Shown piece after piece: positions 24,930-34,686 of a DNA stretch of 64,000 nucleotides (positions are counted from its first letter, which is position 1; the number at the start of each line of letters is the position of its first letter). Source of the stretch: Pantoea sp. (lineage in GTDB: Bacteria > Pseudomonadota > Gammaproteobacteria > Enterobacterales > Enterobacteriaceae); assembly GCF_028283705.1 (NCBI RefSeq), contig NZ_JAPWKD010000022.1, positions 62,001-126,000 on the forward strand, written 5' to 3'. A model generated the notes under the pieces. That model made no database searches. It was not told the origin of the DNA and worked only from the letters and a program-made list of their open reading frames with translations. The position numbers were made by a program, and so were the translations under genes.

Positions 24930-25664
24930 TCAGAGATCGCCGCGCCAGTGATAACCTAAATATTTAAGTAATTTTATCTGGCGACGCCAGCGCGATGGCT
25001 GACGAATCAAACGATACAGCCACTCCAGCCCCATTTTTTGCCAGTAGCGAGGTGCACGCGCCACCCGGCCGGTGAAAACATCGTAGGTGCCTCCCACGCC
25101 CATATACAGCGCATTGGGGTAATGGGCGCGACAATCGCGCATCAGCAGCTCCTGCCGCGGCGATCCCAGCGCCACCGTCACAATCTGTGCTTTGCTTGCC
25201 GCCACACGCGCAAACAGCGTCTCGCGTTGATCCGGGGAGAAATAGCCATCCTGGCTGCCAACGATATTCACATTCCATTGCTGACGCAGCTTATCGCAGG
25301 TTTCCTGCAACACCTGCTGATGACCACCAATCAAAAATACCGGAATGCCGCTGCGTCCGGCACGTTCCATCAGGGCTTCCCATAAGTCGGCACCGGCAAT
25401 ACGGTTCACCTTGAGTTGCGGGTATTTCTTCCGTAACGAGCGAACGATGCTGATGCCATCGGCATACTTGAATTCGGCCTGTTCAATCAACTGGCGGACT
25501 TCAGCGTCGCTTTCCAGCGTCAGCATTTTCTCTGCGTTGATCGCCACCAGCGTACCGCTGCGCGGTTTATCGTCTGGCAGCAGAAAGTGCAGGAAGGAGG
25601 CCATATCCCCGAAAGCGCAGAGATCGACACCACGCACGGGGTAACGCAACGCCTCTTTATTCAT
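24930..25664 (-). CDS. wecG: UDP-ManNAcA transferase (ECA lipid II synthase) WecG
   Basis: This 244-aa WecG/TagA/CpsF-family glycosyltransferase has LVAINAEKMLTLESDAEVR near residue 38, KYADGISIVRS and VTVALGSPRQELLMRD. It adds N-acetylmannosaminuronic acid to undecaprenyl-PP-GlcNAc, the second step of enterobacterial common antigen assembly. The start is uncertain. ATG at 25664 is used, but TTG at 25673 has AGGA at a long 12-nt spacing, while the ATG has no clear ribosome site. It is the last gene of the wec operon. Confidence 0.93.
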   Translation of the reverse strand: MNKEALRYPVRGVDLCAFGDMASFLHFLLPDDKPRSGTLVAINAEKMLTLESDAEVRQLIEQAEFKYADGISIVRSLRKKYPQLKVNRIAGADLWEALMERAGRSGIPVFLIGGHQQVLQETCDKLRQQWNVNIVGSQDGYFSPDQRETLFARVAASKAQIVTVALGSPRQELLMRDCRAHYPNALYMGVGGTYDVFTGRVARAPRYWQKMGLEWLYRLIRQPSRWRRQIKLLKYLGYHWRGDL

Positions 25665-25702
25665 CTTATTCAACGTCAGATATCTTCCTGTTACGCCCCG
25701 AG

Positions 25703-27046
25703 TTAAGAGGGGCTGGGTAAAACCGGCTCACCACGCTGACGAATCAGTCCGGCACGATCCAGCAGCCAGTAAAGCAGCTTCGCCACCAGCAAACAGGCAG
25801 CAAAAATAATGCAGAAAAACACCACGCGTGAGCCGAACGCATCCAGTCCTTCACGTGCCAGTACAATCATGTTGAACACCGCGCCAAAACAGAAGCTTTG
25901 CAGAATGGCTCCGCTATAGCGGTTGGTTTCATTACGGCCACGCGCATACAGGTTATCGAAGCCTTTCATCAGCATCCCCACGGCTATGGCACCCAGCGGT
26001 ATAAACCCTACGCCGCCCATCACCAGCAGCGACCCCAGCAGCGTCGGCGATATCGCCAGGCCGGAATGGTTATTCAGCACTTCCCAGGTAAAGTAGTTAG
26101 CACTGTTCAACACCATCGAAGGACGACCTGGCCACAGCCAGCTGGGAATAAACACATAAAAGTCACGCCACATCGGTGCCAGGCCCTGGAACTCGATCTT
26201 GTGATAATGCTGCAATAACAGTGCCAGATTCTCCCACGGCGAGAAGGTATCACGCGTCAGATAGAGGAAGGTGTAAAACGCCTCTTCACCCATCACATCG
26301 AGGTTGTAACGACGCAGCGCCAGCCAGAACATACCGCCAACCGCCATCACACCCGCCCCCGCCAGCATCCATAAGGTAATCCAGCCGCGGGTAATACCAA
26401 TAAACAGGAACAGCGCAAAGGCGATGATGATGTTGGCACGCGTACCGCCGACCAGCGCATAAGTCAGCAAACCAAAAGCTACCGACACCAGCAAAAACAG
26501 TAACCATTGGCGTTGTGTGGGATTGAGGAAGTAACGGATCAGCATTGCCGGAATGAAAAAATAGAAGAAGCGCTTGAGCGCAACACCGGACACTTCACTG
26601 GAGAAAATCTGGTTGTACGCCGTCAGCCGGAACAGCAACAGGCCGTTGTGCATAAAGAACACCGTGACCGTACCAATCGCCACCAACGCCAGCAGCAGGC
26701 AAGTCAGGTTCGTTTCCACCCGATTCATCTGTAGCCAGGGTTTCGGCGGTGCGGCAGTGGCCGGACGTAAGCGTACTTTGTAGCTGACGTAATAAATCGC
26801 ATAGAAACTGGTAGCGGCCAGCAGCGCTTGCAACAGATACTCCGGCGGCACCACCGCCATATTAAAGCGGAACACCAGAATGCTGGTGAGCGGAAAGCCG
26901 AAATAAAAGGTCAGTAAAAACAATAAGGTGAAAAACAGGTGGAAATTAAAACGCACCCGTTTAAATTCCCGCCAGGTTAGGGTCAGAATGAACCCCAGCG
27001 AGAACAGATACACCACCAGCAGACCGCTAAACTGCATGAGGGTCAT
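25703..27046 (-). CDS. wzyE: Enterobacterial common antigen polymerase WzyE
   Basis: This 447-aa integral membrane protein has ten or more helices, long periplasmic loops and the conserved GGTRANIIIAFALFLFIG segment near residue 205. Length and position match E. coli WzyE (450 aa). It polymerises ECA trisaccharide repeats on the periplasmic face of the inner membrane. Its ATG overlaps the wecF stop (ATGA). Confidence 0.93.
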   Translation of the reverse strand: MTLMQFSGLLVVYLFSLGFILTLTWREFKRVRFNFHLFFTLLFLLTFYFGFPLTSILVFRFNMAVVPPEYLLQALLAATSFYAIYYVSYKVRLRPATAAPPKPWLQMNRVETNLTCLLLALVAIGTVTVFFMHNGLLLFRLTAYNQIFSSEVSGVALKRFFYFFIPAMLIRYFLNPTQRQWLLFLLVSVAFGLLTYALVGGTRANIIIAFALFLFIGITRGWITLWMLAGAGVMAVGGMFWLALRRYNLDVMGEEAFYTFLYLTRDTFSPWENLALLLQHYHKIEFQGLAPMWRDFYVFIPSWLWPGRPSMVLNSANYFTWEVLNNHSGLAISPTLLGSLLVMGGVGFIPLGAIAVGMLMKGFDNLYARGRNETNRYSGAILQSFCFGAVFNMIVLAREGLDAFGSRVVFFCIIFAACLLVAKLLYWLLDRAGLIRQRGEPVLPSPS

Positions 27047-28113
27047 AATGTCTCCGTTTCACTCAGAGTGAGCGCCTCGCGCCACCCTGTCAGATAGCCA
27101 GGGGCAAAGAAGGCGATGGCAGAGGGATCGCATTGCGCTAACTGGCGCTGTGCCTCCGCGACCCGCGCCTCATCAAGCGCATCGTCGCTGAACAATACCG
27201 GCACCCCCTGCTCGCTGAGATCGCGCCAGAAGGGGTTTTTGCGGTTGAGCACAAACGGAATGCCAGCCTGAATCAACAGACAGATGGTACCAATCCCCTG
27301 CTGGCGTTCAAACATAAAATAACCCAGCTGGCAGCGGCTCAGCAGTGCCAGATAAGCATCAAAATCGATCTTATCGCGTAGTAAAGTCACCTGCCCCTGT
27401 GGGAACAGCTGCGCGGCAGCTGCGGCAATTTCCACAATATACACATCGTTATCAGCAGGATAGCCCAGCGGCACCACCACCTTCACCCGTTCGCCAAATT
27501 GTGCTCTGATCGCCTGTAAACCGGCAATATGGCGATTGCTGCGATCGCCCGAATTGCCCAACAGGATGGTCAGTTCATTATGTTCAGCTGCGACCGGCAC
27601 CGCACATTCCGGCATCCGCGTCGGGAAATACAGCAGCGACCCCGGCACATGCGGATGACGCTGCTGATAATGGTGCAAATCGCCGCGCGTCGCGAATACG
27701 CGCGCCATACGTCCCTGTGCGAGGCGGCGCAGCAGATAGAACAGCCGATACTTCAGGCCACTGCCCTCTTCGTACAAATCGGCACCCCACACGTGCCAGA
27801 ACGCCTGCCGCCGCCGTAGCTTACCGCTCAGCAATGCCAGCCAGATAGTCGGGTTAAACTGACCGTGGAAAAAGAAGCGTTGCTGGCGATCGGCAGCACG
27901 TTGCATCACCGCCTGCGCCAGCGCGCGTTTGTTCGGGAAGGTTTCAATCTGCAGTGACTGATACGCCTGCAATGCTTGCGGGGTTTGCGTCACCACCATA
28001 AACCGACGCGGCGTGTTCACCGGCAGCAGGCGGGTGATCACTTCATCAAAGAAGCGCAGCACCGTGTGATTATGATGGGGGATGTCCGATCCCAGCACAT
28101 GAGTTAACGTCAT
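27043..28113 (-). CDS. wecF: TDP-Fuc4NAc:lipid II transferase WecF
   Basis: This 356-aa glycosyltransferase matches E. coli WecF (359 aa) at HVLGSDIPHHNHTVLRFF, RFFFHGQFNPTIWLALLSG, VFATRGDL and QQGIGTICLLIQAGIPFVLNR. It adds 4-acetamido-4,6-dideoxygalactose to complete ECA lipid III. ATG at 28113 was chosen because it overlaps the wzxE stop (ATGA), has GGAAAAA upstream and gives the family N-terminus. The longer frame adds 12 unsupported residues. Confidence 0.93.
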   Translation of the reverse strand: MTLTHVLGSDIPHHNHTVLRFFDEVITRLLPVNTPRRFMVVTQTPQALQAYQSLQIETFPNKRALAQAVMQRAADRQQRFFFHGQFNPTIWLALLSGKLRRRQAFWHVWGADLYEEGSGLKYRLFYLLRRLAQGRMARVFATRGDLHHYQQRHPHVPGSLLYFPTRMPECAVPVAAEHNELTILLGNSGDRSNRHIAGLQAIRAQFGERVKVVVPLGYPADNDVYIVEIAAAAAQLFPQGQVTLLRDKIDFDAYLALLSRCQLGYFMFERQQGIGTICLLIQAGIPFVLNRKNPFWRDLSEQGVPVLFSDDALDEARVAEAQRQLAQCDPSAIAFFAPGYLTGWREALTLSETETL

Positions 28114-29363
28114 TTTTTCCGGCAATAAATCGTGAAAGCGCCACAACACAGGGCGAAGTAGCAGATATAGGTCGCCATATAGGCTTGCGCGGCACCTGTT
28201 GTGCCATGTAACGGAATCAGCCAGTGGGAAAAGGCCAGCAGCAAGATGAACTGGCTGACTTCAGTCAAAATATAGAAGCGCAGCGAGCCTTTGGCGATCA
28301 CCAGGTAGCCGAAAACATACGCGCCGACTTTAAACACGTCGCCACACAGCTGCCAGACGAACAGATCGCGCATCGCGGCAAACTTTGTGGAAAACAGCAA
28401 CCAGATAGCCACGTCACGCAGCAGCCATACGCAAAAGCTGGCGGCCGCCACAGCAGGCAGGACAAAGCGCAGCGCACGCAGAATTTCGCGGGTGATCTGT
28501 GGCTTATGCTCCAGCCGTGCCAGAGTTGGCAGCAGCCAGACGCTAAACGTGGCGGTGATAAATTGCAGGTAGGCATCAGAGATACTGGTCACCCCCTGCC
28601 ACAACCCCACCTGCGCCCAGCCTTGCTGCTGCGCCAGCAGGTTACGCATCATCACCCAGGCCACCGGTAACGTTACCGAAGTGATCAGCGCCATCAGGGT
28701 ATACTTCGCCAGATTACGTGCCAGTTCCGGCTGCCACACCGGCTGTAACCAGCGCAGCGGCAAGACCTGATGATGACGGCGCAGCATCACCAGCGCCGGA
28801 AAAACGATCAGCGCGGGCACCAGCGCCAGGCCAACCAGCGCACCGGCATAACCGCCAACCCACCAGCACAGCACATAGGCCAGCACACCAATCAGGCTGC
28901 CCGCCATCAACGCCAGCGCATTACCACGCGCATCGCGAAAGCCTTTCAGCAGCGCCAGCGTCAGGTTGGCCCAGGCGATGCCGAGCTGCAAAAATGCGAC
29001 GATCCTGACCACGCCCTGATAATGGTCATGGCCGAACAAGGCCCGACTGATGGGAGCCGCCGCCAGCAGGAACACCAGCGCCAGCAGCGTGGAGAAACCC
29101 AGCACCAGCGCTGACGCGGTACCGGTGACGGCACGCAACGACTCAGGCTGCTGCTGAAATTGCGCCACATAGGTGGTGACGCCGTTGAAGATACCCGCCC
29201 CCGCCAGTACGCCAAGCACGGTTATCATCTGACGAAAGTTACCGGCCTGGCCAACACCTTCCGGCCCGAAACTGACAGCCAGCAGTTTAACCACCAGCAA
29301 ACCCGCAACAATTTTGACCAGCGTGGACGAGGCGGTCCACACCGAGGCTTTAGCCAACGACAT
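28110..29363 (-). CDS. wzxE: ECA lipid III flippase WzxE
   Basis: This 417-aa polysaccharide-transport protein has about 12 membrane helices and matches E. coli WzxE (416 aa), beginning MSLAKASVWTASSTLVKI. It flips undecaprenyl-PP-trisaccharide across the inner membrane. Its start overlaps the wecE stop by one base and its stop overlaps the wecF start, showing tight translational coupling. Confidence 0.94.
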   Translation of the reverse strand: MSLAKASVWTASSTLVKIVAGLLVVKLLAVSFGPEGVGQAGNFRQMITVLGVLAGAGIFNGVTTYVAQFQQQPESLRAVTGTASALVLGFSTLLALVFLLAAAPISRALFGHDHYQGVVRIVAFLQLGIAWANLTLALLKGFRDARGNALALMAGSLIGVLAYVLCWWVGGYAGALVGLALVPALIVFPALVMLRRHHQVLPLRWLQPVWQPELARNLAKYTLMALITSVTLPVAWVMMRNLLAQQQGWAQVGLWQGVTSISDAYLQFITATFSVWLLPTLARLEHKPQITREILRALRFVLPAVAAASFCVWLLRDVAIWLLFSTKFAAMRDLFVWQLCGDVFKVGAYVFGYLVIAKGSLRFYILTEVSQFILLLAFSHWLIPLHGTTGAAQAYMATYICYFALCCGAFTIYCRKK

Positions 29364-30493
29364 CAGGCAAAAAAGCTCAGCAGAGAGTTAATGACCGTGC
29401 GCTGATTGTTGTCCGACAGATTGTAGAACAGCGGCAGACGCAGCACGCGCTCACTCTCAGCCGTGGTAAACACGTCATCACCATGGAAGCGACCAAAGCG
29501 CTCCCCTGCCGGTGATGAATGCAGCGGGATATAGTGAAACACGGTGAGAATTTCCGCTTCTTTCATCCAGTTGATCAGTGCCTGCCGATCATGGCTGTCG
29601 CGCAGCTTGATGTAAAACATATGCGCGTTGTGGCGACAGCTGTCCGGTACCACCGGCAACGCAATGCGCCCGGTTTCTGCCAGCGGCTGGAGTGCCGCAA
29701 AGTAGTTGTTCCACAGGCGTAAACGCTGCTGGTTGATGCGTTCGGCTGCTTCCAGCTGCGCCCACAGATAGGCCGCCTGCAAGTCCGCCATCAGATAACT
29801 GGAACCGATATCGCGCCAGGTATATTTATCCACCTGACCCCGGAAGAACTGGCTACGGTTGGTGCCTTTTTCGCGGATGATCTCCGCACGTTCTACCAGC
29901 TTTGCCTCATTAATCAGCGTCGCACCGCCTTCACCACCCGCAGTGTAGTTTTTGGTTTCATGGAAGCTGAAGCAACCAATATGGCCGATGGTGCCCAGCG
30001 CACGGCCTTTGTATTGCGACATCACGCCCTGCGCAGCGTCTTCAATCACATACAATTTATGCTTCGCCGCCAGCGCCATGATGGTGTCCATTTCGCAGGC
30101 CACCCCGGCGTAGTGCACCGGCACGATGGCGCGGGTTTTGCTGGTGATCGCCGCTTCAATCAGGGTTTCATCGATGTTGAGGGTATCGGGGCGCACGTCA
30201 ACGAAGACGATGGTCGCACCGCGCAACACAAAGGCATTGGCCGTAGAAACAAAGGTGTAGCTCGGCATAATCACTTCATCACCGGGCTGGATATCGATCA
30301 GCAGCGCGGCCATCTCCAGCGAGGCGGTGCAGGAGGGGGTCAGCAGAACTTTTTTGCTGCCGAAGTGTTGTTCCATCCACTGCTGACAGCGCCGGGTAAA
30401 GCCGCCATCGCCGCACAATTTGCCGCTGGCCATCGCCGACTGCATATATTCAATTTCGCTGCCCACCACCGGCGGGGCATTAAATGGGATCAT
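29363..30493 (-). CDS. wecE: dTDP-4-oxo-6-deoxyglucose aminotransferase WecE
   Basis: This 376-aa DegT/DnrJ/EryC1 aminotransferase has the PLP lysine in FHETKNYTAGGEGG and TPSCTASLEMAALL near residue 56. It makes dTDP-4-amino-4,6-dideoxygalactose, the precursor of Fuc4NAc. ATG at 30493 (MIPFNAPPVVGSE) matches E. coli exactly in length and overlaps the wecD end by 14 nt. Upstream in-frame sequence is wecD coding region read in another frame. The dTDP-sugar it uses must come from RmlA/RmlB enzymes encoded outside this operon. Confidence 0.95.
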   Translation of the reverse strand: MIPFNAPPVVGSEIEYMQSAMASGKLCGDGGFTRRCQQWMEQHFGSKKVLLTPSCTASLEMAALLIDIQPGDEVIMPSYTFVSTANAFVLRGATIVFVDVRPDTLNIDETLIEAAITSKTRAIVPVHYAGVACEMDTIMALAAKHKLYVIEDAAQGVMSQYKGRALGTIGHIGCFSFHETKNYTAGGEGGATLINEAKLVERAEIIREKGTNRSQFFRGQVDKYTWRDIGSSYLMADLQAAYLWAQLEAAERINQQRLRLWNNYFAALQPLAETGRIALPVVPDSCRHNAHMFYIKLRDSHDRQALINWMKEAEILTVFHYIPLHSSPAGERFGRFHGDDVFTTAESERVLRLPLFYNLSDNNQRTVINSLLSFFA

Positions 30494-31187
30494 GTGCGTT
30501 CCTGTAAAACCAGTAGGCGGTGCTTTCGAGCCGCGCACCGCTGCGTAAATAGAGGCGCATCGCTGCCAGGTTACTGAGCTGGGTGGCAACACGCAGGCGA
30601 TTGAGCTGGCGTACCCGCCCCCAGTCCGCTGCCGCCAGCAGTAGCCGCTGACCAATCCCCTTGCCCTGCGCTTCAGGCAACACCGCCAGCAGGCCGATGC
30701 GCGCATCGTCGTTCTGTTCGCGTATCGAGACAAATCCCTGTAACACGCCCTGTTCATCGCAGGCGATCAGGCATTGGTTATCAAAGGTGCCGCGCACGGC
30801 GTTTTCAATCCATTGCGCATAGAAGCGGCTGCTGTCATCGGCGTGAAACCAGGGCGCACGAAAGCGGCTCAGGCGGAACGCCGTCGCGGCGGCAGCGCGC
30901 AGCTGCGGGATCTGCGCTTCACGCGCGATACGCACACCGGTTTGTCGTTCGGTACGCTTAATGTTGATGGCAAGGTCAGCTTCTCCTTCCACCAGCTGGA
31001 AACCGTGCAGACTGATGGCATCAATCACATCGTTACGTTCAGCGGCCACCTTCATTTGCCAAAGCGCACAGGGCTGTTGCAGCGCCAGCGTCAGCGGCGT
31101 ATCGCCATCAGGATCCAGCCGAGCCGTCTGCACGGCGAAGAAACCGCTTTCCCACGGCAGGGGATTAATACTGACGCTGACGGACAT
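30480..31187 (-). CDS. wecD: dTDP-fucosamine acetyltransferase WecD
   Basis: This 235-aa protein has a GNAT fold in its C-terminal half: IGLLAVLPEAQGKGIGQRLLLAA (acetyl-CoA loop) and a tail ARLESTAYWFYR as in E. coli WecD. It acetylates TDP-Fuc4N with acetyl-CoA. The N-terminal half is less conserved. It follows wecC after only 21 nt. In E. coli rffG and rffH lie in this gap. Confidence 0.92.
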   Translation of the reverse strand: MSVSVSINPLPWESGFFAVQTARLDPDGDTPLTLALQQPCALWQMKVAAERNDVIDAISLHGFQLVEGEADLAINIKRTERQTGVRIAREAQIPQLRAAAATAFRLSRFRAPWFHADDSSRFYAQWIENAVRGTFDNQCLIACDEQGVLQGFVSIREQNDDARIGLLAVLPEAQGKGIGQRLLLAAADWGRVRQLNRLRVATQLSNLAAMRLYLRSGARLESTAYWFYRNAHDPI

Positions 31188-31208
31188 AGCGGGTAACCCA
31201 AAATTGTT

Positions 31209-32468
31209 TCATCGCCAGACTCCTTTGGTATCGACAATCCACGACTGCGTCACCTGTGCTGCATCAATGGCGCGAAATGCGGCGTGATCGACCAGCATCA
31301 CCAGGATATCGGCGTGTTGCAGTGCCGCCGTGGTGGTCATCAGCGTGGCTTCACGGCTGAGGCGTGCAGGGATCTCGCTGATATGCGGTTCCACCACCCA
31401 GGTGGTACCGCTGTGCCATTCGGCAATCAGGTGCGCTACCGTCATCGCCGGACTTTCGCGCAGATCGTCAATATTGGGTTTAAACGCCAGACCGAAGCAG
31501 GCGATGGTGATATCACTGGCGCGCTTACCGCTGGCCGTCAGACATTCCGCCAGCTGCTGTTTTACCTGATCCAGCACCCAGCGCGGTTTGGCATCGTTAA
31601 CTTCCCGCGCGGTGCGGATCAGTCGCGCCTGCTGCGGATTTTGCGCCACGATAAACCAGGGATCGACCGCAATGCAGTGGCCGCCAACGCCCGGGCCAGG
31701 TTGCAGGATATTGACGCGCGGATGGCGATTCGCCAACGCAATCAATTCCCAGACGTTAATCCCCTGTTCGGCGCAAATCAGCGATAGTTCATTGGCAAAG
31801 GCGATATTGACGTCACGGAAGCTATTTTCCGTCAATTTGCACATCTCAGCAGTACGCGCGTTGGTTTCCACGCACTCACCGCGCAGGAAAATCCGGTATA
31901 GCTCACTGGCTCGCGCGGAACAGGCGGGCGTCATGCCACCAATAACCCGATCGTTATCAATTAACTCCACCATCACTTTGCCTGGCAGCACGCGCTCCGG
32001 ACAATAGGCGATGGCGACATCCACCGCCTCACCGTGTTGCGGGAAGCGCAGGTCCGGACGCGCCGCCGCCAGCCATTCAGCCAGTTGCTCGGTGGTACCG
32101 ACCGGTGACGTGGACTCGAGGATAACCAGGTCCCCGGCTTTTAACACCGATGCAATGGCGTCAGCCGCTGCATGGACAAAACTGAGATCCGGTTGATGAT
32201 CGCCGATAAAAGGCGTCGGTACCGCAATCAGAAACGCATCGGCCGCTTCGGCCTGCATGGTCGCACGCAGATGGCCGCTGTGGACGGCATCACGTACCAC
32301 GTCACCCAGTTCCGGTTCCACGATGTGGATTTCACCACGATTAATAGTGTCGACCGCGCGGGCGTTGATATCGACGCCCACCACGTTTATTCCCCGGGAA
32401 GCAAAAACGGCTGCCGTCGGCAGCCCAATATAGCCCAGTCCAATAACGGAAATGGTTTGAAAACTCAT
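31209..32468 (-). CDS. wecC: UDP-N-acetyl-D-mannosamine dehydrogenase WecC
   Basis: This 419-aa UDP-sugar dehydrogenase has a Rossmann start (ISVIGLGYIGLPTAAVFASRG), LTENSFRDVNIAFANEL and the catalytic cysteine in PGVGGHCIAVDPW. It oxidises UDP-ManNAc to UDP-ManNAcA. It begins two nt after the wecB stop. Length and order match E. coli. Confidence 0.95.
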   Translation of the reverse strand: MSFQTISVIGLGYIGLPTAAVFASRGINVVGVDINARAVDTINRGEIHIVEPELGDVVRDAVHSGHLRATMQAEAADAFLIAVPTPFIGDHQPDLSFVHAAADAIASVLKAGDLVILESTSPVGTTEQLAEWLAAARPDLRFPQHGEAVDVAIAYCPERVLPGKVMVELIDNDRVIGGMTPACSARASELYRIFLRGECVETNARTAEMCKLTENSFRDVNIAFANELSLICAEQGINVWELIALANRHPRVNILQPGPGVGGHCIAVDPWFIVAQNPQQARLIRTAREVNDAKPRWVLDQVKQQLAECLTASGKRASDITIACFGLAFKPNIDDLRESPAMTVAHLIAEWHSGTTWVVEPHISEIPARLSREATLMTTTAALQHADILVMLVDHAAFRAIDAAQVTQSWIVDTKGVWR

Positions 32469-32470
32469 GG

Positions 32471-33595
32471 TTATGCTCTGTGATTTTTGAGGGCCTGCAA
32501 AATGCGTGCGCAGGCCTGGCCGTCGCCATAAGGGTTGTGCGCATGGCTCATCGCCAGCCAGGCGTCTTCGTTGTCCAGCAGCTGGCTGACTTCAGCGACA
32601 ATTTTGTCAACATCGGTGCCAACCAGTCTGACCGTACCGGCAGCCACCGCTTCCGGACGCTCGGTGGTGTCACGCATCACCAGCACCGGCTTGCCTAGTG
32701 AGGGGGCTTCTTCCTGAATACCACCCGAATCGGTGAGGATCAGCCAGGCCCGGTTCATCAGCCAGACAAAAGGCAGGTACTCCTGCGGCTCAATCAACAC
32801 GATATTTTCGATGCCGCTCAGAATGCGGTTCACCGGTTCGCTGACATTAGGGTTGAGGTGCACCGGATAAACGATTTGCACCTGCGGATGCTGGCGGGCA
32901 ATGTGCGCCAGCGCACTGCAAATACGTTCGAAACCGCCGCCAAAACTCTCACGCCGATGGCCGGTGACCAGCACCAGCTTTTTATCCGGGTTGAGGAACG
33001 GATAACGCGCCGCCAGCCTGGCATTGAGGTCGGCATCATCCAGCACGCGATCGCGCACCCACAGCAACGCATCAATGACGGTGTTCCCCGTGACGAAAAT
33101 GCGCTGATCCGGCAGATTTTCATGCAGCAGGTTTTGGCGCGAGTTTTCGGTGGGCGTGAAGTGATAACTTGCCAGATGGCCGGTCAGGGTGCGGTTCGCT
33201 TCCTCCGGCCACGGTGACATCAGGTTACCGGTACGCAGACCCGCTTCCACATGCCCCACCGGAATTTGGTGATAGAACGCCGCCAGGCTGGCGGCCAGCG
33301 TGGTGGTGGTGTCGCCATGCACCAGGACGACATCGGGCCTGAAGTCAGCCAGCACGGTTTTCATGCCCTGCAAAATACGGCAGGTGATCTCTGTCAGGCC
33401 CTGCTCCGGGCGCATGATATTGAGATCGTAATCGGGTTGCAGGTTGAACAGACGCAGCACCTGATCGAGCATTTCCCGATGCTGCGCCGTGACGCACAGG
33501 CGTGACTCAAACGCAGCATCCTGCGCCAGCGCCTGCACCAGAGGTGCCATTTTGATCGCCTCAGGACGAGTGCCAAATACGGTCAGAACTTTCAC
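32471..33595 (-). CDS. wecB: UDP-N-acetylglucosamine 2-epimerase WecB
   Basis: This 374-aa non-hydrolysing epimerase has FGTRPEAIKMAPLV at the N-terminus, GHVEAGLRTG, TGHRRESFG and DSGGIQEEAPSLGKPVLVMR. It converts UDP-GlcNAc to UDP-ManNAc. The start is GTG at 33595, giving M-KVLTVFGTRPEA with AGAGAAG five bases before it. An in-frame extension of 22 codons runs back into wzzE and is rejected. It lies 10 nt after wzzE. Confidence 0.95.
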   Translation of the reverse strand: MKVLTVFGTRPEAIKMAPLVQALAQDAAFESRLCVTAQHREMLDQVLRLFNLQPDYDLNIMRPEQGLTEITCRILQGMKTVLADFRPDVVLVHGDTTTTLAASLAAFYHQIPVGHVEAGLRTGNLMSPWPEEANRTLTGHLASYHFTPTENSRQNLLHENLPDQRIFVTGNTVIDALLWVRDRVLDDADLNARLAARYPFLNPDKKLVLVTGHRRESFGGGFERICSALAHIARQHPQVQIVYPVHLNPNVSEPVNRILSGIENIVLIEPQEYLPFVWLMNRAWLILTDSGGIQEEAPSLGKPVLVMRDTTERPEAVAAGTVRLVGTDVDKIVAEVSQLLDNEDAWLAMSHAHNPYGDGQACARILQALKNHRA

Positions 33596-33605
33596 GCGGC
33601 TTCTC

Positions 33606-34655
33606 TTAATGACTCGTTGGTAACATCGGGCGCGGACGGCGCACCAATGCAACCCCCGCACCCACCAGCGCGCCGATGACGCCCCACATGATCATCATAA
33701 ACGCCCGACGTGGACTACTACGTGTCACCGGTTCCTCCGGTGTACGCAGGTAACGATAAGTCTGGAACTGCTTATCCAGCTGGGGCCCGGCCTGCAACGT
33801 CGCCAGCATCACCCTGTTTTGATCATAGCTTAAATCGTAGGCAGGTCCGCTTGCCTGCAGAGTATCAAGCTGGGCCTGCAGCATTTGCTGCCCTAGCAGG
33901 AAGCGGTCACTGTCCGGCAGGTTCCCGCTATTCGCAACCGCGCGGTTTTCTTTGATACCCTGCTCGCTGGCGATTTTCAACGCCTGCCCGATACGCTGAC
34001 GCTGACGTTCGAATACCGCCTGCGCCACATCTTCCTGACGTTTCACCTGCGCCTTTAACTGCTCGCTACGCGCCTGCCAGGCTCCCTGCAACTCCTCATC
34101 AAGATGGCGTGCTGCCCGTTCGCTGGCGTAAGCAATGTACTGACGCAGCAGATTATTGGCATCGCTGGCGCTTTCGGCATTCAGTTTAATGTTATCCAGA
34201 GTGTTATGCGCCGGGTCAGCTGGCGTGAACTGGATATTGGTGATCATCTCGTCAAGCAACGCCGCATCGTTGCGGGTATTGCCACTTTTGCGGCTTTTAT
34301 AGTAGTCAGTCTGTAACCAGAACTCGCGACGCGTATCCCATGAAGCCAGTTGCATGGTGAACTCCTGATACACTTCGTCCATCACCGTGGGTGCGGGGGT
34401 GTTCAGGTTCAGCGTAGTGTTACGCGCATCAAGGTTATTGATAAATTGCTGCTGGACGAAATAATCGCCCAGCATGTTGACCGTGGGTCGATCGGTCATC
34501 GCCGTGGTGCTCCATACCTGTTTCATCAGCATGGAAGCCAGCCATGCCAGCAGTGCAAACAGCAGCGCCAGACCCATAATCCAGCGTTTGCCGCGCCACA
34601 GTGCACAGCACAGGCCGCGAATATCCAGTTCGTTCTCCGCAACGACAGAGGTCAT
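33606..34655 (-). CDS. wzzE: ECA chain-length regulator WzzE
   Basis: This 349-aa Wzz/PCP protein has a cytoplasmic lead, a first membrane helix (about residues 31-50), a large periplasmic coiled-coil domain (about 52-315) and a C-terminal membrane helix (about 322-340) preceded by a proline-rich segment. It sets the modal length of the common antigen polymer with WzyE. AAGGA precedes the ATG by about 10 nt. Confidence 0.93.
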   Translation of the reverse strand: MTSVVAENELDIRGLCCALWRGKRWIMGLALLFALLAWLASMLMKQVWSTTAMTDRPTVNMLGDYFVQQQFINNLDARNTTLNLNTPAPTVMDEVYQEFTMQLASWDTRREFWLQTDYYKSRKSGNTRNDAALLDEMITNIQFTPADPAHNTLDNIKLNAESASDANNLLRQYIAYASERAARHLDEELQGAWQARSEQLKAQVKRQEDVAQAVFERQRQRIGQALKIASEQGIKENRAVANSGNLPDSDRFLLGQQMLQAQLDTLQASGPAYDLSYDQNRVMLATLQAGPQLDKQFQTYRYLRTPEEPVTRSSPRRAFMMIMWGVIGALVGAGVALVRRPRPMLPTSH

Positions 34656-34686
34656 AACAAGGAATCCTTATTCGGGTTCTTAGTAA

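Noticed and set aside
29363..30757. Longer 464-codon wecE start
   Set aside because: The extra 88 residues are wecD coding sequence in another frame. ATG at 30493 gives the exact family length.
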